Source: Rhodoplanes tepidamans (GTDB lineage Bacteria; Pseudomonadota; Alphaproteobacteria; Rhizobiales; Xanthobacteraceae). Taken from it: 64,000 bases of DNA. Under the pieces are notes generated by a model. That model was not told the DNA's origin. It made no database searches and saw only the letters and a program-made list of their open reading frames with translations. Shown here in pieces: positions 35,423 to 48,831 of the stretch. Each line of letters begins with the position of its first letter. Within the stretch, counting starts at the first letter, position 1. The stretch is taken from positions 62,001-126,000 of the forward strand of contig NZ_JAUSUJ010000020.1 in the NCBI RefSeq assembly GCF_030813915.1. The letters are read 5' to 3'. The translations under genes and the position numbers were made by a program.

Positions 35423-35525
35423 AGCGCGCAGAATCAACCCCGGTAGTTGGCGGAAGGTTTCAAAGGGGGCGAACACGAGGTCACTTTTGCGCATAGCGCG
35501 CAAAAATCAACCGTATTCGCGCGAA
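35423..35525. promoter_or_regulatory. Cluster of repeats upstream of dtnK (probable DeoR operators)
   Basis: A direct repeat AGCGCGCARAATCAACC appears at 35423-35439 and, with one extra A, at 35495-35512. TTTTGCGC-N5-GCGCAAAA is at 35485-35505 and TTCGCGCGAA at 35516-35525. The stretch lies in the 288-bp gap between the pdxA2 paralogue and dtnK and is the best place for the regulator encoded at the end of the operon to bind. Confidence 0.5.
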
Positions 35526-35610
35526 GGGATCGATGGCGGCATAGGAGATCCGTGCGCCGCTCAAGGCTCCGCCGCGCCGGCTACGCCGGCGGGCCCGGTT
35601 GGGGCTCGCC

Positions 35611-36603
35611 TCAATGGCGGCTGGACAGGTCGGCGGCCTGGCGCAGCGCGGCGACCAGGCTGCCCTCGTCGGCGATGCCGCGCCCGGCGATGTCGAACGC
35701 CGTGCCGTGGTCGACCGAGGTGCGGATCACCGGCAGACCGATCGTGATGTTCACGCCGGCCTCCAGACCGAGGAGCTTGATCGGGATGTGGCCCTGGTCG
35801 TGGTACATGGCGACCACGAGGTCGAACTCGCCCCGATAGGCCCGAAAGAAGGCGGTGTCGGCGGGCAGGGGGCCCTGGACGAACCACTTGCGCTCGCGGC
35901 AGGCCTCGATGGCCGGCACGATCTTGTCCGCCTCCTCGCCGCGCCCGAGCAGGCCGCCTTCGCCGGCGTGCGGATTGATGGCGCAGACGCCGACCCGCGG
36001 GTTGCGTGTCCCGGCGGCGACGAGGGCGGCGCGGCCGCGCGCGATGGTGCGCTCGACCAGCGCCGGCTCGACGGCCGCGATGGCATCGGCGAGCCCGAGA
36101 TGGGCGGTGACGTGGATGACCCGCAGGTGCGGGCCGACCAGCATCATCGACACCTCCGGCGTGCCGGTGAGGCGGGCGAGAATCTCGGTGTGGCCGTGGA
36201 AGCAGTGGCCGGCGGCGTGCAGCGCCTCGCGGCTGATCGGGCCCGTGCAGATCGCGTCGGTGCGGCCGGAGCGGGTCAGTGCGGCGGCGCGCTCGATGTA
36301 GCGGTAGGCGGCCGCGCCCGACACCGCCGAGACTACCCCGTAGGGATGCCCCGGCGGCACCGCCTTCAGGTCGATGCAGTCGATGGTCCCGTCGCCGAAG
36401 CGGGCCTCGCCCGGATCCTCGATCGGACGCGGCACCACCGGCAGCTGCAGCAGCCGGGCGGCGTCCGCGAGCCGCGTCGCGTCGCCGATCACCACGGGCC
36501 GGCAGAAGGCCTGGATGCATCGCCGGGCCAGCGCCTTGACGACGATCTCCGGGCCGATCCCGGACGGGTCGCCCATGGTGACGACGATGAGCGGGCCGGT
36601 CAT
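35611..36603 (-). CDS. pdxA2: PdxA2-type tetronate 4-phosphate dehydrogenase, copy 2
   Basis: 330 residues, the same length as copy 1 and clearly a close paralogue over its whole length without visible gaps. TMGDPSGIGPE, GHTEILARL, TAHLGL and YHDQGHIPIK keep the active-site residues. The two differ mostly around residues 28-75 and 112-130, where substrate contacts might vary. It has its own promoter region (divergent from the MFS gene) and reads towards dtnK. A second stereoisomer or redundancy are both possible. Confidence 0.88.
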   Translation of the reverse strand: MTGPLIVVTMGDPSGIGPEIVVKALARRCIQAFCRPVVIGDATRLADAARLLQLPVVPRPIEDPGEARFGDGTIDCIDLKAVPPGHPYGVVSAVSGAAAYRYIERAAALTRSGRTDAICTGPISREALHAAGHCFHGHTEILARLTGTPEVSMMLVGPHLRVIHVTAHLGLADAIAAVEPALVERTIARGRAALVAAGTRNPRVGVCAINPHAGEGGLLGRGEEADKIVPAIEACRERKWFVQGPLPADTAFFRAYRGEFDLVVAMYHDQGHIPIKLLGLEAGVNITIGLPVIRTSVDHGTAFDIAGRGIADEGSLVAALRQAADLSSRH

Positions 36604-36939
36604 CGGGACCTCCGGCAGCTCGGCAGGCCGGCGCCCACTCGCACGGCGCCGTCCGGAACCAGGGATGAAGAGCGGTGGCGGCCGGATCCGGAGGCTGCGC
36701 GACGAGCGCCGTGCCCTCGGGCTCCGGGTGACGATCGGTCGTGCAGATCGGTGGCAGCGCGGGATGAGAACCGCAACGATACGGCGAGTATTACATCGCA
36801 GGCTCAAGAGCTTACATCACGGAAATCGATTCGTGACGGTACCGGCGGCGGGCTGTCGCGGCAAATCGCGAGTGCGGAGAAAAACATTGCTGTCCCGGCT
36901 CGGCTGAGAGACTCTCCTTCGCGTCCCGCCGGAGCCCCC
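36604..36939. other. Divergent intergenic region, pdxA2 copy 2 / MFS
   Basis: 336 bp. The word TTACATC occurs twice (near 36789 and 36814), and GATCGGT occurs twice near 36733-36755. The MFS side from 36780 to 36850 is less GC-rich than the rest. No clear promoter hexamers or RNA structure were recognised. Confidence 0.5.
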
Positions 36940-38169
36940 ATGACCGTCCTCGCCCAAGCGCCCGCCGGCATCGATGACCGGCTGGCCCGCCGCAACGCCC
37001 TGGTGCTCGCGGCCGCCCAGGCGCTCGCCGGCGCCAATAGCGCCGTGGTGTTCGGCACGGCCGGGCTGGTCGGCACCATGCTGGCGCCGGACCCGGCGCT
37101 CGCCACCGTGCCGGTGTCGACCTTCGTGGTCGGCCAGTGGATCGGCACGCTGCCGGTCGGGGCGATCGCCAGGCGCTTCGGGCGGCTCGTCACCTTCGAG
37201 CTCGGCACGCTGATCGGCCTCTGCGCCGGCCTCGTCTGCGCCGCCGGGGTGATCCTGGCGAGCTTTCCGCTGTTCTGCTTCGGGACGCTGTGCGGCGGCC
37301 TCTACGCGGCCGCCCACCTCACCTACCGGTTCGCGGCGGCCGACACGGCGAGCGACGCCTTCAAGCCGAAGGCGGTGTCGTGGGTGCTGGCCGGCGGCGT
37401 GATGGCCGGCGTGTTCGGCCCGCAGCTGATCATCGCCACCAAGGACGTGCTCCCTCAATACGTGTTCGCCGCGAGCTATCTGGCGCAGGCCGCCGTCGCC
37501 GTCGTCGCCGCGCTGGTGCTGCTGCTGGTCCGCTTTCCCGACCACGCGGCCGGGCCGGCCCGGGCCGCGGCGCCGCCGCGCCCGCTCGCCGTGATCTTCC
37601 GTCAGCCCCGCCTGATCACGGCGGTGCTGTGCGGGCTCGCCAGCTACGCCACCATGAACCTGATGATGACGGCGGCACCGGTCGCCATGGTCGCTTGTAA
37701 CCATTCGGTGACCGACGCGGCGCTCGGCCTGCAGTGGCACGTGATGGCCATGTACGCGCCGAGCTTCGTCACCGGCTCGCTGATCGTGCGTTTCGGCACC
37801 GCCCGGGTGATCGCCGCCGGCCTCGCCCTGACCGGGCTGTCCGCCGCGGTCGGCTGGGCCGGCACCTCGGTCGCCCATTTCTGGACCGCCCTGATCCTGC
37901 TCGGGGTCGGGTGGAACTTCGCCTTCGTCGGCGCGACCGCGCTGGTGACCGCCTGCCACACCGCGTCCGAGCGCAACAAGGTCCAGGCGGTGAACGACTT
38001 CTTCATCTTCGGGACGATGGCGGCGGGGTCCTTCGCGTCGGGCCACATGCTGGCCCGGCACGGCTGGCCGCTGGTCGTCGAGGTCGTGCTCGGCGCCGTG
38101 GTGGCGACCGTCGCGCTGCTCGCCTGGATCGCCCTGGCCGGGCGCCGGCGGAGCGTTCCGGACGCCTGA
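36940..38169 (+). CDS. MFS transporter
   Basis: 409 residues, about twelve membrane helices, with the loop 2-3 signature reduced to GAIARRFGRLVTFELG. The sequence does not name a substrate. It is divergent from the tetronate genes, so uptake of a sugar acid is possible, but the family pattern (FGTAGLVG, FNFAFVGATAL-like) is also common in uncharacterised carriers. ATG 36940 follows GGAGCCCCC. Confidence 0.85.
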   Translation: MTVLAQAPAGIDDRLARRNALVLAAAQALAGANSAVVFGTAGLVGTMLAPDPALATVPVSTFVVGQWIGTLPVGAIARRFGRLVTFELGTLIGLCAGLVCAAGVILASFPLFCFGTLCGGLYAAAHLTYRFAAADTASDAFKPKAVSWVLAGGVMAGVFGPQLIIATKDVLPQYVFAASYLAQAAVAVVAALVLLLVRFPDHAAGPARAAAPPRPLAVIFRQPRLITAVLCGLASYATMNLMMTAAPVAMVACNHSVTDAALGLQWHVMAMYAPSFVTGSLIVRFGTARVIAAGLALTGLSAAVGWAGTSVAHFWTALILLGVGWNFAFVGATALVTACHTASERNKVQAVNDFFIFGTMAAGSFASGHMLARHGWPLVVEVVLGAVVATVALLAWIALAGRRRSVPDA

Positions 38170-38209
38170 TCGCGGGCGTTCGACCTTCGCCTGAGCATCG
38201 GCAGTTTCG

Positions 38210-38222
38210 ATTGCGTCGCAAT
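38210..38222. promoter_or_regulatory. 13-bp palindrome in the hppA upstream region
   Basis: ATTGCG-T-CGCAAT, about 116 bp before the hppA start and 40 bp after the MFS stop. Possible regulator site; no partner known. Confidence 0.4.
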
Positions 38223-38337
38223 AGGCTTTTTGGCAATGTCCGCCGCGCGGATTGCTGACGGCCGGCCTGGTGGGATCCGGCCGTGGTGTGCGCCCCGCCC
38301 GGGGCACGTCTGCCAGCGACACAATCGAGGGTCTTCA

Positions 38338-40458
<2,121 letters not shown>

Positions 40459-40485
40459 GCCGCCGGCACACGCCCGGAACGACGA

Positions 40486-40516
40486 AGCCCCGCGGCGCGC
40501 GCCGCGGGGCTTTTTT
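40486..40516 (+). terminator. Rho-independent terminator of hppA
   Basis: Perfect 11-bp arms AGCCCCGCGGC / GCCGCGGGGCT around a GCGC loop, followed by TTTTTT. It starts 28 bp after the hppA stop codon. Confidence 0.93.
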
Positions 40517-40539
40517 CATGCCGGATCGCGACGCCGGCG

Positions 40540-41397
40540 TCAGGCGGTCGCGCGGAACGCCGCCGCCAGCCGGGCGAGCGCGTCGCGGCCGATGCGGTCG
40601 GTCGCGGCGGCGTGCAGCACGACCTTGCGGCGGGGCAGGGGCGGCAGGCCGAGCATCGGGCCGAGATCGACCGTGCCGGGCGGGGCGACCCGGCGGGCGA
40701 GCGCCGCCACCGCGAGCCCGGCCGCGACCGCCGCTCCGATGGTCGCCACGCCGCCGCCGACGAACACCTCGATCCACGGGATGCCGGCCGCCGCCAGCGC
40801 CTTGACGGCCATGATCCGCACGCTGCACGGCTCGGCCTGGGCGGCGAGGCGCAGCGGCTCGTCCGGCCGGCGGACGAAGTCCGGGGCGCCGATCCACCCG
40901 AACGTGTCGGTGAGCAGCGCCTCGCCGCCGCGGCGGCCGTCGTCGTGCTGCAGCACCACGGCGGCATCGAGCTCGCCGCGGTCGAGGTCGGCGAGCAGGT
41001 CCGCCGACGAGCCGACCCGCATCTCCAGCACGACTCCGGGCGCCGTCTCGCCGAGGCGGCGGAGCAGCCGCGGCAGCTCGGCACCGATCACGTGATGGCT
41101 GACGCCGACCACCAGGCGGCGCTGCGGCGGGGCGAAGGCCGCGACGGCGCGCGCGTGCGCCGCGACCAGATCGCGCGCCGGATCGAGAAACGCCAGGCCG
41201 TCGGCCGACAGCCGCACCAGCCGCGGCGTGCGCTCGATCAGCCGGCGGCCGAGCCGCGCCTCGAGCCGCTTGATCTTGAGGCTGACGGCCGACTGGGTCG
41301 TGTCCATCACCTCGGCGGCGCGGGTGAAGCTCTTCAGGTCGGCGATCAGCACGAAGGTGCGGACCTGGTCGATATCGACGGCGGTGGCGTTGGACAT
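40540..41397 (-). CDS. LysR-family transcriptional regulator
   Basis: 285 residues. The N-terminal helix-turn-helix (RTFVLIADLKSFTRAAEVMD, TQSAVSLKIKRLEARLGRRL) is followed by a LysR substrate-binding domain (RRLVVGVSHHVIG). Divergent from a tautomerase gene, its likely target. ATG 41397 was chosen; an upstream ATG extends into the operator region. One of two TTGCA-type inverted repeats overlaps this start codon. Confidence 0.92.
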   Translation of the reverse strand: MSNATAVDIDQVRTFVLIADLKSFTRAAEVMDTTQSAVSLKIKRLEARLGRRLIERTPRLVRLSADGLAFLDPARDLVAAHARAVAAFAPPQRRLVVGVSHHVIGAELPRLLRRLGETAPGVVLEMRVGSSADLLADLDRGELDAAVVLQHDDGRRGGEALLTDTFGWIGAPDFVRRPDEPLRLAAQAEPCSVRIMAVKALAAAGIPWIEVFVGGGVATIGAAVAAGLAVAALARRVAPPGTVDLGPMLGLPPLPRRKVVLHAAATDRIGRDALARLAAAFRATA

Positions 41398-41434
41398 TGC
41401 AGACTGCAATCTCTGAAATGCAATTTCATTGCAT
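41396..41434. promoter_or_regulatory. Two inverted repeats between LysR and tautomerase genes
   Basis: ATTGC-AGACT-GCAAT (41396-41410) contains the LysR box TTGCA-N3-TGCAA. ATGCAA-TTTCA-TTGCAT (41418-41434) is a second, related palindrome. The centres are 23 bp apart, about two helical turns, as expected for a LysR tetramer. The first covers the regulator's own start. Confidence 0.65.
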
Positions 41435-41501
41435 ATCAAAATCACGAGGGCTGCGATAGCCTCCGGCGGCTTCGCAACCGAACGCAGCAGGGAGGTAGAT
41501 C

Positions 41502-41918
41502 ATGCCGCTGGTCCGCGTGTCGCTTCGCCGGGGAAAGCCGGCCGCCTATCGCCGGGCGATCGTCGAGGGTCTCTACGCCGCCATGCGGGAGACCTACGAC
41601 GTGCCGGACGACGACCGCTTCATGCTGGTGAGCGAGCACGACGCCGAAGACTTCGTCTACGGCAGCCGCTACCTGGGCGTCTCCCGCAGCGACGACCTGG
41701 TGATCGCGCAGCTCACCGTCAGCAACACCCGCACGCCCGCGCAGAAGCGGGCGCTGTTCCGGCGCATCGTCGAACGCCTCGGCGAAGACCCGGGCCTGCG
41801 GCCCGAGGACGTGTTCATCAACCTGGTCGAGGTGCTGCCGGAGAACTGGTCGATGGGCCACGGCCTCGCCCAGTACGCGGCGCCGGCCGCGCCGGTGAGC
41901 GCGGCGGACGGGCTCTAG
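41502..41918 (+). CDS. Tautomerase-family protein (4-oxalocrotonate tautomerase-like)
   Basis: 138 residues beginning Met-Pro-Leu-Val, so the catalytic N-terminal proline is exposed after methionine removal. It matches the longer tautomerase_2 type (PLVRVSLRRGK, VFINLVEVLPENWSMGHG). These isomerise or decompose unsaturated or halogenated acids. GGGAGG lies upstream of the start. The stop codon overlaps that of the convergent MarR gene. Confidence 0.88.
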   Translation: MPLVRVSLRRGKPAAYRRAIVEGLYAAMRETYDVPDDDRFMLVSEHDAEDFVYGSRYLGVSRSDDLVIAQLTVSNTRTPAQKRALFRRIVERLGEDPGLRPEDVFINLVEVLPENWSMGHGLAQYAAPAAPVSAADGL

Positions 41919-42397
41919 CAGGGCTCGCTCAGCGGGGCCGGGGGCTTCGACGCCTCGGAGTCGAGCGCGGCGGAGAGGTTCGATTTGATCACGGCGAGGC
42001 CGTCGCTGAGCCGGCGCTGCTGCTCGTCCGTGAGTCCGCTAAGCATCTCGGTCCGGGTCGCGAGGATGACCTCGGTCACCCGCGCGATCAGCGGACGGGC
42101 CTGCTCGGTCAGATGCACGCGCCAGAAGCGGCGGTCGTTCGCCATCGGCCGGCGTTCGATCAGGCCGTTCGCCTCGACGTGGTCGATCAGCCGGCCGACG
42201 GTCGATTTTTCGATCTCGAGCTCGTCGGCCAGCTCCGACTGCGACAGGCCGTCCCGGCTGGCGAGCATCGCCAGCACGGCCCATTGCGCCCGCGTCAGGC
42301 CGAACGGCTGCAGCCGGCGATCGATCACCTTGCGGAGCAACCGTGCGGCGTCGCCGAGCAGGAAACCCAGGCCCTTGTCGTCCTCGTGGATGATCAT
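41915..42397 (-). CDS. MarR-family transcriptional regulator
   Basis: 160 residues, winged helix with LTRAQWAVLAML, SELADELEIEKSTVGRLIDHVEANGLIERR and the wing MANDRRFWRVHLTE. MarR proteins bind small aromatic ligands and repress neighbouring genes. It is divergent from pckG, separated by 377 bp, and overlaps the tautomerase gene tail by four bases. ATG 42397 is used; longer in-frame extensions run into an AT-rich region. Confidence 0.9.
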   Translation of the reverse strand: MIIHEDDKGLGFLLGDAARLLRKVIDRRLQPFGLTRAQWAVLAMLASRDGLSQSELADELEIEKSTVGRLIDHVEANGLIERRPMANDRRFWRVHLTEQARPLIARVTEVILATRTEMLSGLTDEQQRRLSDGLAVIKSNLSAALDSEASKPPAPLSEPC

Positions 42398-42774
42398 CGG
42401 TCTGTTGCCTGAGTACAGCGGTGCGGCTCCGGCCGGCAAGGCCCGATCGGCCAGTCGCCACGGCCTCTCGCTATCGTTCGCCAAGCATATAGTAAGCAAG
42501 CTAATGGTTGCGGAACGGATCAAGTCCGACCCGCCGTAACGGTTAGTCTGTCCATGCGGGCCAAATATACTGGTGCGCTTGCTGGCCTGAGTTCATTGAT
42601 ACTAAAGTAGATCGATAGCAACGATCTTATCGATCTGAGGGGTGCATCGTATTGCATATAAAAATTCGCCGTATCATAGACAAAAATCAAGGAATAGCGG
42701 ATTCGCATCCCGCATCGATTCCGTCGATTGCTCGATCGGCGGGATGCCCGCCGGGAACTCGAAGGGAGAGATCG
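42398..42774. other. AT-rich divergent region between MarR and pckG
   Basis: 377 bp. The part from 42545 to 42715 is strikingly AT-rich for this genome. It contains AGATCGATA-N10-TATCGATCT (42609-42636), a 9-bp perfect inverted repeat, and TGCATCGTATTGCATA just after it. These are plausible regulator sites for pckG. AAGGGAGAG precedes the pckG start. Confidence 0.6.
42609..42636. promoter_or_regulatory. Inverted repeat upstream of pckG
   Basis: Arms AGATCGATA (42609-42617) and TATCGATCT (42628-42636), spacer 10 bp, centred about 150 bp before the start codon. Confidence 0.5.
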
Positions 42775-44637
<1,863 letters not shown>

Positions 44638-44778
44638 GTCGCGCAGCGCGGAGGCGACGGATCGACATCGGCGGGGGCGGGACCGAATCGTCCTGCTCCC
44701 GCGGTCGAACCGGGCTCGCGACGAAACGGGTGGGGTGGGAGCAGGCGGCCGATCAGCTCCGCCGGGACGTCTCGCCGG

Positions 44779-45258
44779 TCACCACCACTTCAGCGCCTTG
44801 AGGGCGTAGCTCAGATAGTTGAGCTCCTGGCCGGCGGTCGGCGTGGTGCGGCTGATGAAGTCGAAGACGCGGCCGTCCTTGATGCCGTAGTTGGCGAGCC
44901 GCTCGACCTTGCGTCCCTTGTCGAAATAGACCGCGATGACCCGGCGGTCGACCTCGTTCTGCGGCAGGAAGGAGGTCTGCTCGGCCCGCTGCGAGATGTA
45001 GTAGAACACCTCGCCCGACACGGTCGCGACGGTCGACGGAGTGCCGAGGACGATCAGCACCTGCTCCTGCGAGGAGCCGAGCGGGATCTGCTCCAGCGCG
45101 CCCTCCGGCACGATGTAGCCGCGCTGATAGGTCTGGGTGATGCAGCCGCCGAGCAGGAGCCCGAGGGCGAGCACGGCGGCGATCGCGCCGCGCGAGGTCC
45201 GACGACCCCGGCTCTGCGAGTCCCGGCTCTCCGAAGCCTGCCTCTGCGTCTGACGCAC
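44779..45258 (-). CDS. bamE: Outer membrane assembly lipoprotein BamE (SmpA/OmlA)
   Basis: 159 residues. The lipobox LLLGGC puts the lipidated Cys near residue 37. The BamE fold follows with QRGYIVPEGALEQIPLGSSQ, a glycine-threonine-proline turn (VLGTPST) and FYYISQ. It is a small part of the BAM complex that inserts beta-barrels. The start is uncertain: GTG 45258 gives a basic signal region, and no ATG is available nearby in frame. Divergent from the yceD-plsX block, the usual alphaproteobacterial order. Confidence 0.87.
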   Translation of the reverse strand: MRQTQRQASESRDSQSRGRRTSRGAIAAVLALGLLLGGCITQTYQRGYIVPEGALEQIPLGSSQEQVLIVLGTPSTVATVSGEVFYYISQRAEQTSFLPQNEVDRRVIAVYFDKGRKVERLANYGIKDGRVFDFISRTTPTAGQELNYLSYALKALKWW

Positions 45259-45510
45259 GTCGTACCCCCATGACCGCGGTGGCGCAGCGCCCGACCGTGT
45301 CGGTGACAACCGTCCGGTTGTGACCGCCCGGTGCCGCCGCGGGGCCGCCCCGAGGCCCCATGCCGCCCTGTCCCCAGTGTTCGCCGGCACCATTGTCGCC
45401 CTCTATGGCGCGATCGTGGCATATCGATCGTTCCGGGCCCATATCTGGTCCCGCGGCGTCGGGCCGGCACCGGCCGGCGCCGTGGAAAGCCGAGCAGGAG
45501 GAGTATCGCC

Positions 45511-46041
45511 ATGTCCAATCCCGACCGCCCGTGGAGCGTGCCGGTGCGGCTCGAGGACGTGCCCGAGGACGGCCTCGCCGTGACCGTGTCGGCCGAGCCG
45601 GCGGTGCGCGACGCCATCGCGCGGCTCGGCGGCCTGACCGGCCTGCCGCGGCTGGAGGCGCGGTTCGAGCTGACCCGTCGGGGCAAGGGGCTGCACGTCT
45701 CCGGCACCGTCTCGGCGACGGCCGGCCAGACCTGCTCCGTCACCCTGGAGCCGATGGAGAGCGAGATCGCCGAGCCGGTCGACCTTCTGTTCAGCCCGGA
45801 CGCGCCGCCGGAGGAGCCCGGCCCGCCGCGCGACCCGGAGGCCTCCGATCCGCCCGAGCCGCTGGTCGGTGGCACCGTCGACCTCGGCGCGATCGCCACC
45901 GAGTTCGTCCTGCTCGGCATCGATCCCTATCCGCGCAAGCCGGGCGCGAGCTTCGAGCCGCCCGCTACCGAAACGTCGGACCCGGGGCCGTTCGCGGCGC
46001 TCGCCGCTCTCAAGGGCGGGGAGGGCGGCGGCCGCAGGTGA
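45511..46041 (+). CDS. YceD/DUF177 family protein
   Basis: 176 residues with the DUF177 core ([23 protein letters not shown]...[11 protein letters not shown]), ending with the [15 protein letters not shown] region. YceD relatives are linked to ribosome or 23S rRNA homeostasis and usually precede rpmF. Here, as in other alphaproteobacteria, plsX follows directly without rpmF. A strong AGGAGGAG precedes ATG 45511. Confidence 0.88.
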   Translation: MSNPDRPWSVPVRLEDVPEDGLAVTVSAEPAVRDAIARLGGLTGLPRLEARFELTRRGKGLHVSGTVSATAGQTCSVTLEPMESEIAEPVDLLFSPDAPPEEPGPPRDPEASDPPEPLVGGTVDLGAIATEFVLLGIDPYPRKPGASFEPPATETSDPGPFAALAALKGGEGGGRR

Positions 46042-46184
46042 CCGGCGGGGACAACTCCGTATCGGTGATTTCAGCCATTGTCAGGCGGCGCGGACGCGGT
46101 ATTGTCGCCGCCTCTTCAACCCAGCGACTGGTCCGCGTCGGCCGGTCATCGGTGCGGTTGCGCGCCGTCCGCCAACGTCGGTTC

Positions 46185-47234
46185 ATGTCTCACAAGGTTC
46201 GAATTGCGCTCGACGCCATGGGAGGGGACCACGGGGCCGCGGTGGTCCTCGCCGGCGCCGACCTGTCCCTGACCCGGCACCCCGACACCAGCTTCATCCT
46301 GGTCGGCGACGAGGCCGTGATCGGCCCGTTGCTGGCGAACCGGCCGGCCCTTCGGGCCGCGTCGCGGGTCGTCCACACCGACGTCGCGATCAAGATGGAC
46401 GAGAAGCCGAGCCAGGCGCTCCGCCACGGGCGCTGGCGCTCGTCCATGTGGCTCGCCATCGACGCGGTGAAGAAGGGCGAGGCCGACGTCGCCGTCTCGG
46501 CCGGCAACACCGGCGCCCTGATGGCGATGGCGAAGTTCCACCTGCGCATGATGCCGGGCGTGTCGCGACCCGCCATCGCCTGCCTGTGGCCGACGCTGCG
46601 CGGCGAATCGATCGTTCTCGACGTCGGCGCCTCGATCGGGGCCGACGTCCAGCACCTGGTGCAGCTCGCCATCATGGGCAGCGCCATGGCGAGCGTCGTG
46701 TTCGACCTCGAGCGGCCGACCGTCGGCCTGCTCAATGTCGGGGTCGAGGAGGTCAAGGGGCTGGAGGAGATTCGCGCGGCCAGCCAGGTGCTCCGCGGCA
46801 CCGCCTGCGGCCACATGGACTTCAAGGGATTCGTCGAGGGCGACGACATCGGCGCCGGCACGGTCGACGTGGTGGTGACGGAAGGCTTCACCGGCAACAT
46901 CGCCTTGAAGACCGCCGAAGGGACGGCTAAACAGCTCGCCTCGTATCTGAAGAGCGCGATGAGCCGGACCCTCGCAGCCAAGATCGGCTATCTGTTCGCG
47001 CGGCAGGCCTTCAAGACCCTCAAGGACAAAATGGACCCGCGCAAGGTCAACGGCGGTGTCTTCCTCGGACTCAACGGCGTGGTGATCAAGAGCCACGGCG
47101 GTACCGACGCGGAAGGGTTCGCGGCGGCCGTCGACCTCGGCTACGACATGGCCCGCTACGAGCTCCTGGCGAAGATCGGCCGGACCCTCGGGCAGTCGGC
47201 CGCCCCGGCGGCGGCCGGAGAGGTAGCGTCGTGA
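46185..47234 (+). CDS. plsX: Phosphate acyltransferase PlsX
   Basis: 349 residues. It makes acyl-phosphate from acyl-ACP for phospholipid synthesis. Motifs are [44 protein letters not shown] and [20 protein letters not shown] 46185 precedes [14 protein letters not shown]. It overlaps fabH by four bases (GTGA), which couples phospholipid and fatty-acid initiation. Confidence 0.95.
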   Translation: MSHKVRIALDAMGGDHGAAVVLAGADLSLTRHPDTSFILVGDEAVIGPLLANRPALRAASRVVHTDVAIKMDEKPSQALRHGRWRSSMWLAIDAVKKGEADVAVSAGNTGALMAMAKFHLRMMPGVSRPAIACLWPTLRGESIVLDVGASIGADVQHLVQLAIMGSAMASVVFDLERPTVGLLNVGVEEVKGLEEIRAASQVLRGTACGHMDFKGFVEGDDIGAGTVDVVVTEGFTGNIALKTAEGTAKQLASYLKSAMSRTLAAKIGYLFARQAFKTLKDKMDPRKVNGGVFLGLNGVVIKSHGGTDAEGFAAAVDLGYDMARYELLAKIGRTLGQSAAPAAAGEVAS

Positions 47235-48208
47235 GCATCACCCGTTCGGTCGTCCGTGGCTGCGGCAGCTATCTTCCCGCCCGGACGCTCACCAATCACG
47301 AACTCGCCGGCATGGTCGACACCAGCGACGAGTGGATCGTCCAGCGCACCGGCATTCGCGAGCGCCACATCGCCGCCGCCGGCGAGTACACCTCCGACAT
47401 GGCGGTGCACGCCGCGCAAGGTGCGCTCGCCGCCGCCGGGCTGGCGCCGCAGGACATCGACCTGATCGTGCTCGCCACCGCGACGCCCGACAACACCTTC
47501 CCGGCGAGCGCCGTCGCGGTCCAGGCCAAGCTCGGCATCACGTCGGGCGCCGCCTTCGACCTGCAGGCGGTGTGCTCCGGCTTCGTGTTCGCGCTCTCGA
47601 CCGCCGACTCGATGCTGCGCGCCGGCGACTTCAAGCGCGCCCTGGTGATCGGCTCGGAGACGTTCTCGCGCATCCTCGACTGGAAGGACCGCACCACCTG
47701 CGTGATCTTCGGCGACGGCGCCGGCGCGGTCGTGCTGGAGGCGCAGCCGCAGTCCGGCACCAAGGCGGACCGGGGCGTGCTCGGCGCCAAGCTGCGCTCC
47801 GACGGACGCTACAAGGACAAGCTCTATGTCGACGGCGGGCCGTCGACGACCGGCACGGCCGGCTATCTGCGGATGGAGGGCAAGGAGGTGTTCCGCCACG
47901 CCGTCGGCATGATGACCGGGGCGATCACCGACGTGCTCGACGCCACCGGCACGACCGCCGCGGAGATCGACTGGTTCGTGCCGCACCAGGCCAACCAGCG
48001 CATCATCGACGGCTGCGCCCACAAGCTCGGCGTGCCGTCCGAGAAGGTGATCTCGACGGTGGCGCGCCACGGCAACACCTCGGCGGCGTCGATCCCGCTC
48101 GCCCTCGATACCGCGGTCGCGGACGGCCGCATCAAGCCGGGCGACCTCGTCATGATCGAGGCGATGGGCGGCGGCTTCACCTGGGGCGCCGCGCTGATCC
48201 GCTGGTAG
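47231..48208 (+). CDS. fabH: 3-oxoacyl-ACP synthase III
   Basis: 325 residues. It condenses acetyl-CoA with malonyl-ACP to start fatty-acid synthesis. The triad is Cys115 ([12 protein letters not shown]), His in [12 protein letters not shown] and Asn in GNTSAASIP. The GTG start overlaps the plsX stop codon. The next gene, ihfA, follows after a 286-bp gap with its own AT-rich promoter region. Confidence 0.95.
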   Translation: MSITRSVVRGCGSYLPARTLTNHELAGMVDTSDEWIVQRTGIRERHIAAAGEYTSDMAVHAAQGALAAAGLAPQDIDLIVLATATPDNTFPASAVAVQAKLGITSGAAFDLQAVCSGFVFALSTADSMLRAGDFKRALVIGSETFSRILDWKDRTTCVIFGDGAGAVVLEAQPQSGTKADRGVLGAKLRSDGRYKDKLYVDGGPSTTGTAGYLRMEGKEVFRHAVGMMTGAITDVLDATGTTAAEIDWFVPHQANQRIIDGCAHKLGVPSEKVISTVARHGNTSAASIPLALDTAVADGRIKPGDLVMIEAMGGGFTWGAALIRW

Positions 48209-48439
48209 GCCCGCGGCTCACCTGCCGGGTGGTCGGCCTCGGGCGGTCCGGCCCGACCGGCGCCGCACCATCGATTTCGTCCGATTTCCTCCGGTTCCGT
48301 CGTCCTGCGAGTCGGGCCCCCTGCGAGTCCGTCCGACGTCCGGCACACGCGCCGGGTGCGGCGGGCCGGATCGGACGAAGGTGCATTCAAATCTTCTGTC
48401 GCGCCGCACGGCCCCCGTTGACCCCGGGGCCCGAAGCTC

Positions 48440-48480
48440 ATATCGTTGTAAATTCAGTGACATATAAAAGTCTATGGGTA
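48440..48480 (+). promoter_or_regulatory. AT-rich probable promoter region of ihfA
   Basis: A local AT-rich block with TTGTAA (48446) and TATAAA (48463) lies 15-55 bp before the ihfA start. The spacing of these two words does not fit a standard sigma-70 promoter, so the hexamers are not assigned. Confidence 0.4.
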
Positions 48481-48494
48481 GGCGCTGGGGCCAC

Positions 48495-48803
48495 ATGAGC
48501 GCGAAGACAGTAACTCGGGCGGACCTCTGCGAGGCCGTTTATCAAAGGTTGGGACTTTCTCGCACCGAATCGGCCGCTCTGGTCGAGCTGGTCCTCAAGG
48601 AGATCACGGATTGCCTGGAGCGAGGCGAGACCGTGAAGCTCTCCTCGTTCGGTTCCTTCGTGGTCCGCAAGAAGGGCCAGCGAATCGGCCGCAACCCGAA
48701 GACCGGCAAGGAAGTGCCGATCTCGCCCAGGCGCGTGATGGTGTTCAAGCCGTCCGCCATTCTCAAGCAGCGCATCAACGCGGACGGCGTCGACGGCTCG
48801 TGA
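48495..48803 (+). CDS. ihfA: Integration host factor subunit alpha
   Basis: 102 residues, DNA-bending HU/IHF protein. The signature [24 protein letters not shown] is split by the DNA-intercalating arm containing the Arg-Asn-Pro. ATG 48495 ([11 protein letters not shown]) was chosen over ATG 48474. It sits in the conserved fabH-ihfA-MerR order of alphaproteobacteria. Confidence 0.95.
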   Translation: MSAKTVTRADLCEAVYQRLGLSRTESAALVELVLKEITDCLERGETVKLSSFGSFVVRKKGQRIGRNPKTGKEVPISPRRVMVFKPSAILKQRINADGVDGS

Positions 48804-48831
48804 CCGCCGGCCCGGGGCGGAGGGAACGGCC

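Noticed and set aside
35360-35610. Possible small gene between dtnK and the second pdxA2 gene
   Set aside because: Only low-complexity translations. The stretch is better explained as a regulatory region with repeats.
36890-36940. TPP riboswitch suggested by a CTGAGA word before the MFS gene
   Set aside because: The other conserved TPP elements (ACC...GAACCTGATC, pairing P1) are missing.
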